Shown here one piece after another: positions 1-10,246 of a DNA stretch of 64,000 nt. Under the pieces are notes generated by a model. The model did no database searches, was not told the origin of the DNA, and was given only the letters and a program-made list of their open reading frames with translations. The DNA is from Macrobrachium rosenbergii. Its lineage: Eukaryota > Arthropoda > Malacostraca > Decapoda > Palaemonidae. The stretch spans positions 54,255,486 through 54,319,485 of the forward strand of contig NC_089781.1 of the NCBI RefSeq assembly GCF_040412425.1, written 5' to 3'. The translations under genes were made by a program, and so were the position numbers. The first letter of the stretch is position 1. Every line of letters begins with the position of its first letter.

Positions 1-661
1 TCGCTGTTGAGTCCTCAAGGAGTTGCCTTCCATGGTCTACAAGAAACCCATGGTGACCAAACTAATATCAAAGAATTCTCATCTAGTTGGTCTTTTTGGC
101 GAGGTATTTTGTTGTAATGATTAACATTATAACACATGATGGAGTATATAATGGACTCAAAGACAAGAGGACACTTTCCCTTATCTTCATCGAAGCTGAA
201 ACCAGTTTTTCCAATGTCAAAAGAACTTGCAGAAGAGGAGTGACTGTTGCGCATGCGCATCCGCCCTGTTGTTTACAACTGGGCCGTAAAAGACCATGGA
301 GCCATTACTCTCTGTTGGTCAGTGCAGGATGATCCCTTGCCCAAATTCCATGCCTTTTCGTCAGGGAAGTTGGAGGGTTTTGAGAACTCAACAGCAACTA
401 CCAAAAATAGGTATTCCTACATCAAAACCTGTTTTTTGATAGTGTAGTCGCTTGTTTCGTCTTCAAGGAGCTTTACAAAGAAATTGACAAGTGACAAAAA
501 AGGCTTAAGCTTTTAGTTTTTAATCCCAACACCCCAAAGGAAAAAAAATTTCTGGTCCGAGGTCAAGCCACAGATTTCAAGTCCCATTCTTTATTCCAAA
601 TACTCCAGGTTTTGGTACCAAGGAACAAGAAATTATACACGAACTTACGTTTTAGGATGCA
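1..661 (-). mobile_element. DIRS family A, 3' end (ICR plus 3' inverted terminal repeat), fragment
   Basis: Read on the minus strand, this stretch matches the right end of the DIRS-A element at about 59398-60050 over nearly its whole length. It has the same post-recombinase tail, the same internal complementary region (around 425-475) and the same terminal repeat. Around 380-470 an end-of-element sequence runs straight into the start-of-element sequence ('tagtcgcttgtttcg'), the circle-junction arrangement expected of a DIRS ICR. The fragment is cut by the window edge on one side and by a TIR element at 662 on the other. No recombinase coding sequence remains. Orientation is opposite to the other DIRS-A copies. 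Confidence 0.8.
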
Positions 662-976
662 CAGTAAGCCCCAGTATTTGCAGGGGATGCGTACCACACC
701 CCCCATGAATAGCTAAAATCCGCAAATACTTAAAACCCTTCTAAAAACACTTAGAACTGGCTATTTTGATAGTTCAAACACAAAAAAATAGAACTCTAAA
801 AATGCTTATAGGTATTATCCTACTTACGATGGGGTTAGGTTCCAAAAAACCCATTGTTTGTTGGAAAAAACGTATCTCGAATACAGCCTAGCCTACACTA
901 AGGTATTCAGTACCATGTATACATATATGGTAGCCTAGCCTACACTATAAAGTATACTCTATACATATTTGATATA
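662..976. repeat. Extra tandem copy of the left end of a pogo/Tigger-like element
   Basis: These 315 bases begin 'cagtaagccccagtatttgc' and are repeated at 977-1291 with high similarity ('cagtaaacccgctgtattcg', then the same landmarks: 'ttgatagttcaaacacaaaa', 'gatggggttaggttcc', 'tagcctagcctacactataa'). The second copy starts a complete TIR element. This one lacks a right end, so it is either a tandem duplication of the element's left part or an older copy into which the second inserted. Confidence 0.75.
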
Positions 977-2780
977 CAGTAAACCCGCTGTATTCGCAGT
1001 GGATGCGTACCACACCCCCTCTCGAATAGCTAGAACCCTCGAATACTTAGAATCCTTCTAAAAACAATTAACTGCCTATTTTGATAGTTCAAACACAAAA
1101 AAAACTAAAAATGCTTATACATATATTATCCTCCTTACGATGGGGTTAGGTTCCAAAAAAACCATCGTTTGTTGGAAAAAACGTATCTCGAATTTAGCCT
1201 AGCCTACACTAGGGTATACGGTACCATGCATACATGTATGGTAGCCTAGCCTACACTATAAAGTATACTCCATACATACGTACACGGTATAGTAATTATT
1301 AATATTAATCAGCTAATTCTGAAGGTTCATGCAGAGTGACTTTTGATAATTCAATACAAAGAGAAATTGAATAACGAACAAGAATTAGCTTAGCCTACAC
1401 TATGGTATATCGTATACATATACAATAGCGCAGCCTACATTATACTGTACTCTATATTCACATATTATATTATACAAACATCAACATAACGAATATGCTT
1501 CTTTTCCATGGATCTTTTAAAATGTTATGCCTAAATTCACTGCATCCAATAATATTGTAGATATTCTTATATTGCTTTTGTATTATAAATTGCGATCACA
1601 GCGATAAATGTTTTGGTTTGAAAATTGTTTACGCGATGTTTATTTCACCATTTTAACTCAGTTTAGAGTGCTTTTCTTGCTTATAGTTAGCGTAAATGAG
1701 TCTCTAGATACTTTATTTATATGGGGCAAGGTTATTTTTTGGGTTACTGTATGAAAGGTTTTTAAGTCGAAATATAACTTAAGTCTCGTTGTGAAATTAA
1801 TTTAGCTATTTTTTTCGTCAATAGATGACGTTGGCCGTTTGGGGGCGTTTGTTTTGTGTAAAAAATCAAGATTCCGTTCGCTGTTTTCACTTGATTTCAT
1901 GATAATACGAGCTTTACGTATTTATCGTCTATCCGTCTATCGGTGTAAAAATAGCAGTAATGTGTTCTTTCATGCCCAGTAGTTTTGATTAAAATACTTT
2001 CTCTCCAATTTTAATTACGGTCGAGTTTCATTCATGTTGCCGATGCACGATAATTTATAGTCATTAGCAGCTTGAACATTGTTTTCTCAGCTTAAGCTAC
2101 AACTTGCAGCTTAAATTTAGCAGTATATTTCCTTGCCAATCTTTTATCCATACCGAATAAGGGTGTAATGTAAAAATAATTCAGTCCTATTCTACTTAAC
2201 GGTAATCGTGTATTACCGTACGATGGTTGAAATACAAGCAAAAGGGCTGTTGTTATCCGATTCGCTGATAAACAAAACAACAGTTTCTGGGTTGTTGTTT
2301 ATACCTGTATGCATTTACGCAAGAGTATAACATTACTAACAATTCTTTTATCATTCTCTGTTATTTTTTTTAACTAGAAAACGGGATAAAGAGTTGGAGG
2401 AAAAGAAGCTGGTCTATTATAATTTGGTCTCTCTCACTGCCTGATTGTACACTGCTGCCTGCGCCTGCGAGAAATTTAAAAATATATTTTATAAATATTG
2501 TCGTATCGGTATTAATTGCTTACCCCATTGCAAAATTGAATTATCGTAAGGTGAACTATCGTAACTCGAGCACTACCTGAGTATTTTAATAGTTTTATCA
2601 CAAAAAGTGCGTTTAGTCATGAAAATGAGATGAAAATACAGTAATTAGTGAATATTTCTCAGTGAAAAATACCATGAATAGGCAGATTTTCAGCAAATAA
2701 TGCGTATATATGTTCCATAGAGAACTCCGCGAATAGGTGAGTCCGTGAATCGTGAGACCGCAAAAACGGGGGGTTTACTG
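977..2780. mobile_element. pogo/Tigger-like DNA transposon relic (TA target, CAGTAAACCC termini)
   Basis: The element starts 'cagtaaacccgctgtattcg' directly after TA and ends 'ggggggtttactg' directly before TA, giving inverted ends and a TA duplication typical of the Tc1/mariner-pogo group. The subterminal blocks ('ggatgcgtaccacacccc' on the left, 'ccgcgaatag...gagaccgc' on the right) recur in the elements at 2812-3138 and 41113-42997. The interior is AT-rich and decayed. A minus-strand ORF at 2092-2280 ends in residues KYTAKFKLQVVA, resembling the start of the pogo/Tigger DNA-binding helix-turn-helix, which weakly supports the assignment. No catalytic domain is recognisable. Superfamily is inferred from termini and target only. 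Confidence 0.65.
2092..2280 (-). pseudogene. Possible transposase N-terminus relic in the pogo/Tigger-like element
   Basis: A 62-codon open frame whose last third reads MDKRLARKYTAKFKLQVVA before a stop. Pogo/Tigger and related CENP-B-like transposases commonly open their DNA-binding domain with a basic stretch followed by a 'Y-T-A-x-F-K-L-x-V-V' helix, so this may be what remains of that domain. Downstream, on the minus strand past 2092, all frames are broken. The first two thirds of the ORF have no recognisable similarity. The match is short and could be chance. Confidence 0.3.
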
Positions 2781-2811
2781 TATTTTACTTACTGAATCAA
2801 TTCATACTGTA

Positions 2812-3138
2812 TAGTAAATCCCCCATATTCATGGGGGATGCGTACCGCACCCCCCTGCAAATAGATAAAATCCATAAATACTAAAACCCCTCTAAAAACA
2901 CTTAGAACTGCCTATTTTGATAGTTTCAATATAAAAAAAACCTCTAAAAATGTGTATACCTGAGTATTTTATTAGCTTTATCACAAAAAATGCTTTTAGT
3001 CATGAAAATGATATGAAAATACAGTAATTAGTGAATATTTCTCAGTGAAAAATGGGCAAATTTTCCGCGAATAATGGATCGATACATTCCACAGAGAGAT
3101 CCGTGAATAGTGAGACCGCGAATATGAGGAGTTTACTG
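2812..3138. mobile_element. 327-bp MITE of the pogo/Tigger-like family
   Basis: It begins 'tagtaaatcccccatattca' after TA and ends 'aggagtttactg' before TA. Both ends match the terminal and subterminal blocks of the 1.8-kb element at 977-2780: left block 'gggggatgcgtaccgcaccc', right block 'ccgtgaatagtgagaccgcg'. It has no coding capacity and looks like an internal-deletion derivative of that family, only about 30 bp downstream of its longer relative. Confidence 0.75.
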
Positions 3139-3169
3139 TATTATTATCATGTTATATCATCATCATAGT

Positions 3170-4011
3170 ATGTATAAAAAAACCGATTGTCTGCCATTGG
3201 GAATGACTATGTTTACATTCTTAGAATCAGTTGATTGAACGAACTAGCAAACGAATAAGGAGAATAATTTTTTAGTTGCTAAAAGAAATGAATGTATTAC
3301 TGGAATGATTGGTTTTATATTTGTGCATAAATCTAAAACATATACAAAGGTAAACTAACATACTCTATGTTAAAGCAAAATCCCTCAAAATCGCAAAACA
3401 GCTGTTTCCCGATTCATTTGTTTATGTCATACTCGATGTTGTTTATGTCAGTTCTTTGGTAAGTGGTTGTTAATAATAAGTGAAGGTTATGAATTCTTAC
3501 ATAAGTCATAAGTTTGGTAATCTTGTTTGAAAGCCTAGCCTAGTACAATCTACTGAAAATGAAATTCATTTGGTAAGTAATGACTGTCATGGAAACTGTG
3601 TAAACACCTAATGTTTACATCTTTAGTACCTATGGCATTTGTCAGTGACGATTATCTAAATCAAATTAATTTTAAGAAACTACTAAAATTTAGTTGATAA
3701 TTTTCTGTTTTATTGGAATTAATGATTTTTCATTACACCTCATGTCACAGAAGCTTTGCTTTGTATGCCTGTATGTATTTTACATCTACATGTGGTATTT
3801 CATCAATGTTGACGTTACCATCCCTGTATAGTGTGTGCATTTGTGTTCGTGTGTGTTCCTTAGTTTGGTATCATGTTTGACATTTTTCTTTTTTGCCTTG
3901 CTTGATTAACTGTACAATATTTCATTACAAGTTTAGTTGACTCTTGACTCTAAGCATGATTATCACACATACCATAACATTACACAAGAGAATACTTGAC
4001 CACTTGATATT

Positions 4012-4091
<80 letters not shown>

Positions 4092-4330
4092 ATTGTGTTT
4101 ATCTTTTGGGCTGTAAAAATAAAAATAAATAAATAGTAAATACAGTAAAAATTATAAGTGAGATTAGCATAAAATGTAAATAAAAAATCATAAGCATAAC
4201 AACACACCCTGTTCTGGGTGTTGGATAATGTTGAGTTTTGGATAATGGCAATCCGGATAATTGAAGGATAACTAACTTTGTTGGAAGACAAGTGCCTTGA
4301 TACTATAAAAGCTATGTTGTACAAGGCAGT
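3170..4330 (-). repeat. Old interspersed repeat, paralogue of the DIRS-C target repeat
   Basis: In reverse complement, 3170-3420 matches 20985-21133 continued by 28184-28250, i.e. the sequence flanking DIRS-C, but here without the insertion. Further along, a (TC)n tract (4015-4089) corresponds to the (GA)n tracts near 20152, and 4207-4272 matches the 'ccctcaattatctggatt' tail at 19652-19700. The tail resembles the terminal sequence of Tigger-type elements. No coding sequence is seen; ORFs over the TC tract are low-complexity artefacts. Confidence 0.6.
4015..4089. repeat. (TC)n microsatellite
   Basis: About 37 uninterrupted TC units. Confidence 0.95.
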
Positions 4331-4350
4331 GTTGTCAGAATCTTTGCTGT

Positions 4351-5060
4351 ATGGGTTGGCATCAGTTCAAATATAGAAGTTTTAATTCGCTTCTCTGGTC
4401 CTTTGCATTGCAAAGACCAGCTCCCGCAAGGCATCCCCTTACCTGGTCCCTGGATAAGGTTCTTCACCTCCTGTCATCTCAGTTCAGTGTCCCCAGTCAA
4501 ACTATAACTTATGCTCTAAAAGGTGGTCTTCTTGGCCACCTTGGCATTGGTAGCCTGGATTAGCTAACTAGTCTCTTTCAAACATGGGCAACATTTCATC
4601 ATCCACACACTTAGCTGTCACTTACTGTTGTCCCTGACCTGTCATTTCAGGACCTTTTGAAGAGGAAATGCCCTATTCTTTCATGGAACTGAGTATTTCA
4701 GATTAGACACAATGCCGGGTCTGAACACTCCAGGTTTACCTAGATGTCATGGCAAACAGCCAAGATGGTCCTCTTTTTTTATACTTTATCACAAACAGGC
4801 CACTCTCTTTGCATGGACTGAGAATTAGCATAGTGCCCTGATTAAAAAGGCAGCTCCCCTCTACTTACCTAAGTCTAATGACATCCAAAAGGTAAGCACT
4901 CTGCTGGCTCTTTACATGAAATCTTCGAGTTTATGGGGTGGTCATCAGAGGCAGTGTTCCTCAATCGTTACTGCTGTGAGCTCAAACACATTCAGCTACA
5001 CTAAGTGTCAGTAGGTGGTATGGTAAGCCTGGCCCAGAGGCGCCTTAGCGGAAAGCGAAG
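4351..5060 (+). pseudogene. DIRS family A tyrosine recombinase, C-terminal fragment (broken)
   Basis: The frame containing SLLWSFALQRPAPARHPLTW matches the recombinase region of the main DIRS-A copy (near 51380, SLLWSFALQRPVPERLPVTW). The homology continues past the point where DIRS-B interrupts that copy, through the 'tcttcttgg...cattggtag' segment that corresponds to 58755 onward. Several stops and frameshifts break it. In DIRS elements the recombinase integrates a circular double-stranded DNA intermediate. This copy cannot encode it. The upstream two thirds of the element are missing; the preceding bases belong to another repeat. Confidence 0.65.
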
Positions 5061-5705
5061 GGCCTTCTTGGTGTCATGATAATTCTGAGATATTAGTAAG
5101 GGGGAGCAATAATCTTGCATCCCAACCCATCATAGTTAGGTAAGTCACTGGTAAAATATACATAGACTCTTGTTTTCCTGTTCTTCATTGCTAAACCCCC
5201 AATGGGGATCCTGAATAAAAGGAGGTTGGTAATGACTTGTGTGACTTTACCATGGAAAGTTTTTTCATGTGGATCACTGGGATTAGTCGTTCAGGAGCTA
5301 TGCCATTTTGTTACTTGGCAATTTCTTTTATATGCTCCTTCAGGATGAACAGCAGCAATGCTATAAAAAAACAGGAAAACCTATTTTTGGCAGCTTCTGA
5401 GTCCTCAAACCCACCTGCTTTCCCCGTTGAAAAGGAGGAGAATCTTTAGTGAATGTTTTCTTTGATGGACCTTGTGAATATTGGTTGTTGCTGTAGGTAG
5501 GGGACAGAGCCTTCCAACTTTGAGTCCTTCATACTCAGTCATTATGTCAACAGGCATTATCATGGCCAAGGCCATATATGAGAGACGACTTTGATATTGG
5601 TTGGTCTGTCTTATGGATCCCCTGGCAGGACCATAATAATAACTCCTTTGAGGACTCACAGCTGGTATTAAAAATGGGGGTTTCCTATGTCAAAACCTGT
5701 TGTTT
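5061..5705 (+). mobile_element. DIRS family A 3' tail and inverted terminal repeat (diverged)
   Basis: This continues the fragment at 4351. 5130-5160 ('agttaggtaagtcactgg') matches 'gcttaggtaagccactgt' near 59378. 5370-5705 is a diverged copy of the ICR plus 3' terminal repeat, sharing the block 'aggaaaacctatttttggca...tgagtcctca' and the end 'gtttcctatgtcaaaacctgtt' with 59640-60045. It ends about 235 bp before the first host exon. No intact ORF is present. Confidence 0.6.
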
Positions 5706-5940
5706 AACCAAACATCTAAGAATTCCTGAGCATGTTATGACTAGAGCAGAGTGACACTTTTGTCTCTTTCTTTGTCTGGTAAGTTGAGGTCTGTTAATCT
5801 GAAGTGCTAGTGGAACTGTATATGGCTAATAATGTTTTTGTGGATTACCACTATGTTTGTATCATATTAGGATGATAGTACTGTTGCTTTGATAAGGCCC
5901 AGGTTGTAACCAAATTCAAAAGATTTTCTTCTCTTTTCAG

Positions 5941-6093
5941 TTACTTCTCAGCAATCTTAAAAAAGAAAAAAATTGCTCTGATCATGACTTCAGGAGAAAA
6001 TGGTATTGAACCTTGGAATTTTTCATGGGTTGTAAACGGGATGCTCTCTGCTTGTTCTTGGCCAAGAACAGACAGAGAAATTATTTGGCTTAG
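5941..6093 (+). CDS. DUSP23: Host exon: N-terminus of a DUSP23/VHZ-like dual-specificity phosphatase
   Basis: The exon lies between a strong acceptor (pyrimidine tract, 'ctcttttcag') and a consensus donor ('gtaagtg' at 6094). The likely start codon is 5984, giving 36 codons plus two bases. Residues EPWNFSWVVNGMLSACSWPR match the start of the DUSP23 fold, where animal orthologues have P-x-N-F-S-W-V followed by a short loop. The frame is open upstream of the ATG within the exon, but family length favours 5984 as the start. It joins in phase 2 to the exon at 60194. DUSP23 is a small cytosolic Cys-dependent phosphatase (about 150 residues in vertebrates). Its catalytic HCxxGxGRTG loop would be in a later exon, outside this window. 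An alternative acceptor ('ttctcag', exon from 5952) would not change the protein. Confidence 0.83.
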
Positions 6094-6409
6094 GTAAGTG
6101 CTAATACTATATTTGAAGTTATTTTACTTAACATAAACCAAAAACTGCCATTATGGTGGTTAGGGAACCCCTCAAAATTACAACTTTATTATGTATATAA
6201 TGGCTACTAGTGTGATATGTCCTGGCTGGAGGAATTTTTTGTTTTTTTATCATGATGTGCAGTACCTAAGGGAGGATTAACCCCCTCCACCTCCCTTTCA
6301 CTGTAGCTCTTTGTTTTGCCATATTGGTGTAATTGATGATTATTGTGTTCCTACATTATATAAAAGTTTATGTTTTCAAAGTGCTTTTCTTTGTGATGCC
6401 AGCAGCAGT

Positions 6410-6690
6410 GACCTGTTGCTATAGCCTTTCACTGATCTGATCCTTTTGCAGTCCATATGTCCTGATTGAGTCTTTATAGACAGCCCTTGAGAGGTTTTGG
6501 CATCTCAGTTTATTATAATCATTCTCGTTATAAATGTCTGTATGCCAATTTTCCATGTAAATGTGTAGTATTGAAGTGGAGTTTCTCCACTCTTCTGTCT
6601 GAATTCCCATCTGGTCTAGGTATTTGTCTGTGCTCGTTTTCATGATTCTCTGAGCCTTTCTATTGGGCATCATCCTCTTGCATCCATATC
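6410..6690 (-). pseudogene. Possible LINE 3'-end relic
   Basis: A minus-strand open frame (6419-6673) contains MKTSTDKYLDQMGIQTEEWR, weakly resembling the 'x-R-P-x-x-x-W-x-x-x-V-x-x-D-L-x-x-M-G' tail found after the reverse transcriptase of some non-LTR elements. Nothing else in the neighbourhood (6094-6900) is recognisable. This could be chance. Confidence 0.25.
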
Positions 6691-6924
6691 TACTACTTTC
6701 CCAACTAACTAACTACTCTTCTCTCCATGTCCTCACATGACTAATCCATCTTATATTTTTCAAACTCCAAACACCAAATCGCTATAATTTTTATTTGTAC
6801 AATAATGTGATCCTCCCAAAACACTCCTGCCATGAATGTCAGCATTTTTTAGTTACCCATGTTCAGTATCCTCTCCATTTTCTTTGTGTGCACACTTGTG
6901 TCTGTTGAAATAGGATATTTCAGA

Positions 6925-7145
6925 TTGTGATTATTTAGGATGAATCTTGCCTGCTGATAGAGAGCTGTATCTTTGCACCATCAGACAAGTTGGTATTCAG
7001 TATAAAAGAAGATCGCTTGGCTGACCCATATGACTGTCTAGTTCACCTGTTCTCCACTAGGTGTGTCTTGAATGTTTTAGCTCTTGTCAGAATTCTTCAT
7101 ACCACTTCAGCAGGTGGTCACTGGAATTTAGGTTTTTGTTCAGTT
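6925..7145 (+). mobile_element. DIRS family C' left inverted terminal repeat
   Basis: The block 'gagagctgtatctttgcacc...ttggtattcagtataaaag...cttgtcagaattc' is the reverse complement of 19540-19645 and a direct homologue of 60660-60860. These three copies define the terminal repeats of one diverged DIRS family. The body of this element resumes at 15181, so the sequence between is a later insertion (Ty3 copy 1 and an unclassified stretch). Confidence 0.65.
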
Positions 7146-7404
7146 GGTTCCCCACCCCCTCGATTTGGGACCACCTTGATGTGGTGAGGGGGCTCTTGAA
7201 CCCTAGGGATCTGTTCCTGGGTTTGAGTCCAAGAGTCCTATATGTTATAGGCCTGATTTCCGAGGCCTATACTTTATTTAAGTCTCTGTTTAAAGAACAG
7301 AGGTTGGTATCTCACTTTTCCCGAGATATGTATGGTAGCGAGGGCCGACTTGCGGTGTTAGCTGATCTGTCATCTTCACATCATAAGATATTCTCTGCCT
7401 CTAA
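7146..7404. other. Unclassified sequence between DIRS-C' terminus and Ty3 LTR
   Basis: It includes a GC-rich imperfect palindrome ('ccccaccccctcgatttggg...gatgtggtgaggggg', about 7151-7192). Open frames run through it without recognisable domains. It may be part of the Ty3 LTR, or another insertion. Confidence 0.3.
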
Positions 7405-8000
7405 CTAAATTCTAAGGACTACTGGAATGAGATACTAGGTTACAAAACTAAAAACTTTATTGACAAAAAAAATAACGAAAATAACTTCAAATAAGTTACG
7501 AAGAATGAAATTGAATGATTCAACATAACTATGTAATTCTTCTGAATAAGGTCCCAAAACATAAACACCCAATTATTTAAGGAAATATAGAAATAACTCG
7601 CTGTATTCCAAATCATAAAAGGTTACTTAACACATTCTACAGGTCATTTCAAAATGTCACACCGCTCCCTTCCTTGAAGAGGAATGTGGAGAAGAGAAGG
7701 AAGGAGGAAGGAATACCTGTAAAAAAACAAGCGTTATATTAAAAACCAGAAAATGTAAAAAAAATGCAGAAACACAAGATTTCACTGCAACAGGGATAAA
7801 GTCTTTCCCCAGAGTCTGAAAGAAAAATCTAAAATGTTTATGAGCGGTACTCACTTCACAATAGTCCTCTGGAAACACAGATTCCATCTGTGTGTTTCCC
7901 TTTTACACAGACCACATATTAATGTCACTCAATACGGATCCCATTGCCCCCTCTTTCTATGAAACACTCGCATTATATGGGTTTTGCAACGCACATATGA
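7405..8000 (-). mobile_element. 3' LTR (minimum extent) of Ty3 copy 1
   Basis: Homologous, in reverse complement, to about 34958-35630, which precedes the coding region of copy 2, whereas this segment follows the coding region of copy 1. Only an LTR would occupy both positions. Landmarks are a TATA-like 'ccatataatg' (minus, 7971-7980), a 'caataaag' polyadenylation-type signal (7455-7462; AATAAA at 35573 in copy 2) and a shared 3' part 'ttttgta...ccagtag'. The exact LTR ends are not resolved and it may extend to about 8900. Confidence 0.6.
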
Positions 8001-9936
8001 ACACACTCGTGACATTGTTTGAGTTCTAGGTATGATAAGGCACGCCTTCTGTAAAACAAGGCGTCACGAGGTACTTGGTCACACATGTACTTACACACTC
8101 CACTGTGATGTTCTCTTCAAATCCGGATCTATAACCGGATAAACCTTCTCGGAGGTTCTTTTGCTGAAATCGCATTTCCACTCCACATGTGTTGTAACCA
8201 AGGGTCTCTGAGAACACTGACTTTTGCTGAAATCGAAAGACTCGGCATTTTATTACATGCTGTGTATAGTCATATGATCTCTCGAACAGCTGATACCATC
8301 TTTTCAAAGGTCACCTTCGTGACCAGTTACAGTAGCTCAGTCCACCTACCTCTAGGTGTCCCCACCTTGATAACTGTCTAATCGAAAGTTCTGTAGGGTC
8401 ATCAACACTAGATGCAAAAATTATATATATCTCATAACACAGATATTATATCACAATCAGTTCTTTAAGAAACGCAATACTTTAGATGATTGCATTCCTG
8501 TTACTTCCATCACGCTGAATGGCCTGCAATTGCGCATGCCAACGATGAAGGTATTTCCCAGCGATCCAACCAAGATGAAAGGCTTGCGACTGCACCAGTC
8601 CAAGCTGAATGTATTCCTACGTTCCCCAGCGATCCAACCAAGATGAAAGGCTTGCGACTGCACAAGCCCATGTTGAAAGAGGCGCTCGCGAATCCTTTGC
8701 GCCAACCCAACGTCTCCCCGAAACTACGGCGACCTGTAGATGTCCAGCCCGACATCTCTCCAAAACCCTCGATCGTCTCACAAAAGTGCAGGTGTATCGT
8801 TGACAGCTTTCCCATATATTGAGGACGGTGAAGCTATTCCAACAGCTCCGTTGCGAGGAAGTGGTGTTTTTCGTAAGTTGGTCATATTGACAGTCATATC
8901 AAAAAGTAACTCGTCTATTCCCTATGCCATATTATTACTGAACCAGTCAGACTGCTAGTGCAAAGGTCATATGATCTCAGTGTGAAACAATTTCAAATTG
9001 CTACCTGGAATTTCCACAGTCAACCCACTATCATGTACACTAACTCTAAGGAACTATTCATAAAAATTCTACCCAATAAAAAATTACCCGAGACCCTATC
9101 CATGTACTGAATTCACGAAAAACAATCCTAAACATCTGAAAGGTATCATATCTCGCAAAAAACATCAAAGTTCTACTCTGGTTAGTGAATATTGCTCAAT
9201 ACCCGACTAATTGTCAGCACAATAGTGATTGACATACTGGCAATCGCTCCTACAATCCTAACAACTACAATTACCCATGGCACAGCTCTCTTAATTCTAA
9301 AAGAGAACTGAAAAATCCCAAATTCGATATCCCTATTAACATCTTCGTAAACCTCTCATAAATCCTAACTGACATATCCCAACCTGTAAAAGATTAGACC
9401 TATTCAGTCCAATATACTAAATACCTCCCCAAAACAAAATCCTAAATAACAAACCCTTATTCTGTAATTCTATATTCAAAGATATTGCATCAGACGACAA
9501 ATACACATCATAACATTCTTACATAATATCACACGGGTCTAACCTCTTATGAAATTAGCCCATGTCACAATTCCCAAAGTCATGTGAATACAAACCATTA
9601 ACTCAAAGTAACCCATTACTATCGCCAAATGCAAATGATGAAGTCCCTAACCGCAGATGCGATCCATAAAAAACAACTCAAATTCATATATCTACAAAAC
9701 TGATAGGGCATTCTGCACACAATTTACACTAAGTACTGCAGCTTACATCAGAATCACAATGAACCTGAACTACTAAAGATTTGTATAACTCTACGGACTA
9801 ACGTCCTCCTGAATTACAACAAACTACAAGTCATGCCCATTTACAACCCATTAAAACCCGAAAGGAAAAACAACCTGTAACCTACCCATTATCAAAACAA
9901 CAATACAACCCAGGAATACACCCATGTTAGTACCCA
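8001..9936 (-). other. 3' noncoding or unidentified region of Ty3 copy 1
   Basis: About 1.9 kb lies between the integrase stop (9937) and the recognised LTR. 8026-8307 (minus) is an open frame with a repeated R-F-Q-Q-K motif, and 8510-8815 (minus) is a GC-rich frame containing direct repeats. Neither looks like an envelope protein: no signal peptide or membrane anchor is visible. 8900-9936 is AT-rich and closed in all frames. Confidence 0.4.
8557..8663. repeat. Perfect 39-bp direct repeat, period 68
   Basis: The same 39 bases, beginning 'cccagcgatccaaccaagat', occur at 8557-8595 and 8625-8663. The surrounding 300 bases are unusually GC- and CpG-rich for this window, as in an LTR U3 or promoter region. 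Confidence 0.9.
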
Positions 9937-10245
9937 TTAACCCATCTTTTTGATCTTAGAAGTATGTGTCAATCGAGACACACCCGTGTTTTCATCCAGA
10001 ACAACAAATCTATTTCCCTTCTTTGCTTCAACAACACGGAACGGACCTTCAAACTTAGGACCCAGCTTATAGTTCAGCTGATTCCTGACATTTGACTCTA
10101 TCTGGTTTTGCATTACTCCTGTCTACTATGTCTCGCGTTTTCATCTCAAGATTCTTAGCAAGGCGCGCATATCTCTCTTTCGTAGTTGAAATCAGCGACT
10201 TTACCGTATCGTCACCTGTTGCAATGGGCAATAGATCAAATGCGC
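9937..10245 (-). pseudogene. Ty3 copy 1 integrase C-terminal (GPF) module, out of frame
   Basis: On the minus strand after the TGA at 10247 the frame continues (FDLLPIATGDDTVKSL), then shifts by one base near 10085. The last part contains NYKLGPKFEGPFRVVEAKKG, the GPY/F-type module at the C-terminus of Ty3 integrases, and ends in KIKKMG with a TAA at 9937-9939. This marks the natural end of pol. No chromodomain follows. Confidence 0.75.
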
Positions 10246-10246
10246 C

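Noticed and set aside
3944..4324. ORFs across the TC tract
   Set aside because: Leu-Ser or Glu-Arg runs translated from a microsatellite on either strand; not coding.
7640..7690. 'aaggaagggagcgg|tgtgacatt' (minus) as polypurine tract and LTR start
   Set aside because: Homology with the 5' region of copy 2 continues upstream of this point, so the LTR must be longer.
8026..8307. Minus-strand ORF as an envelope gene
   Set aside because: Only 93 codons, no signal peptide, membrane span or known motif, and it overlaps probable LTR sequence.
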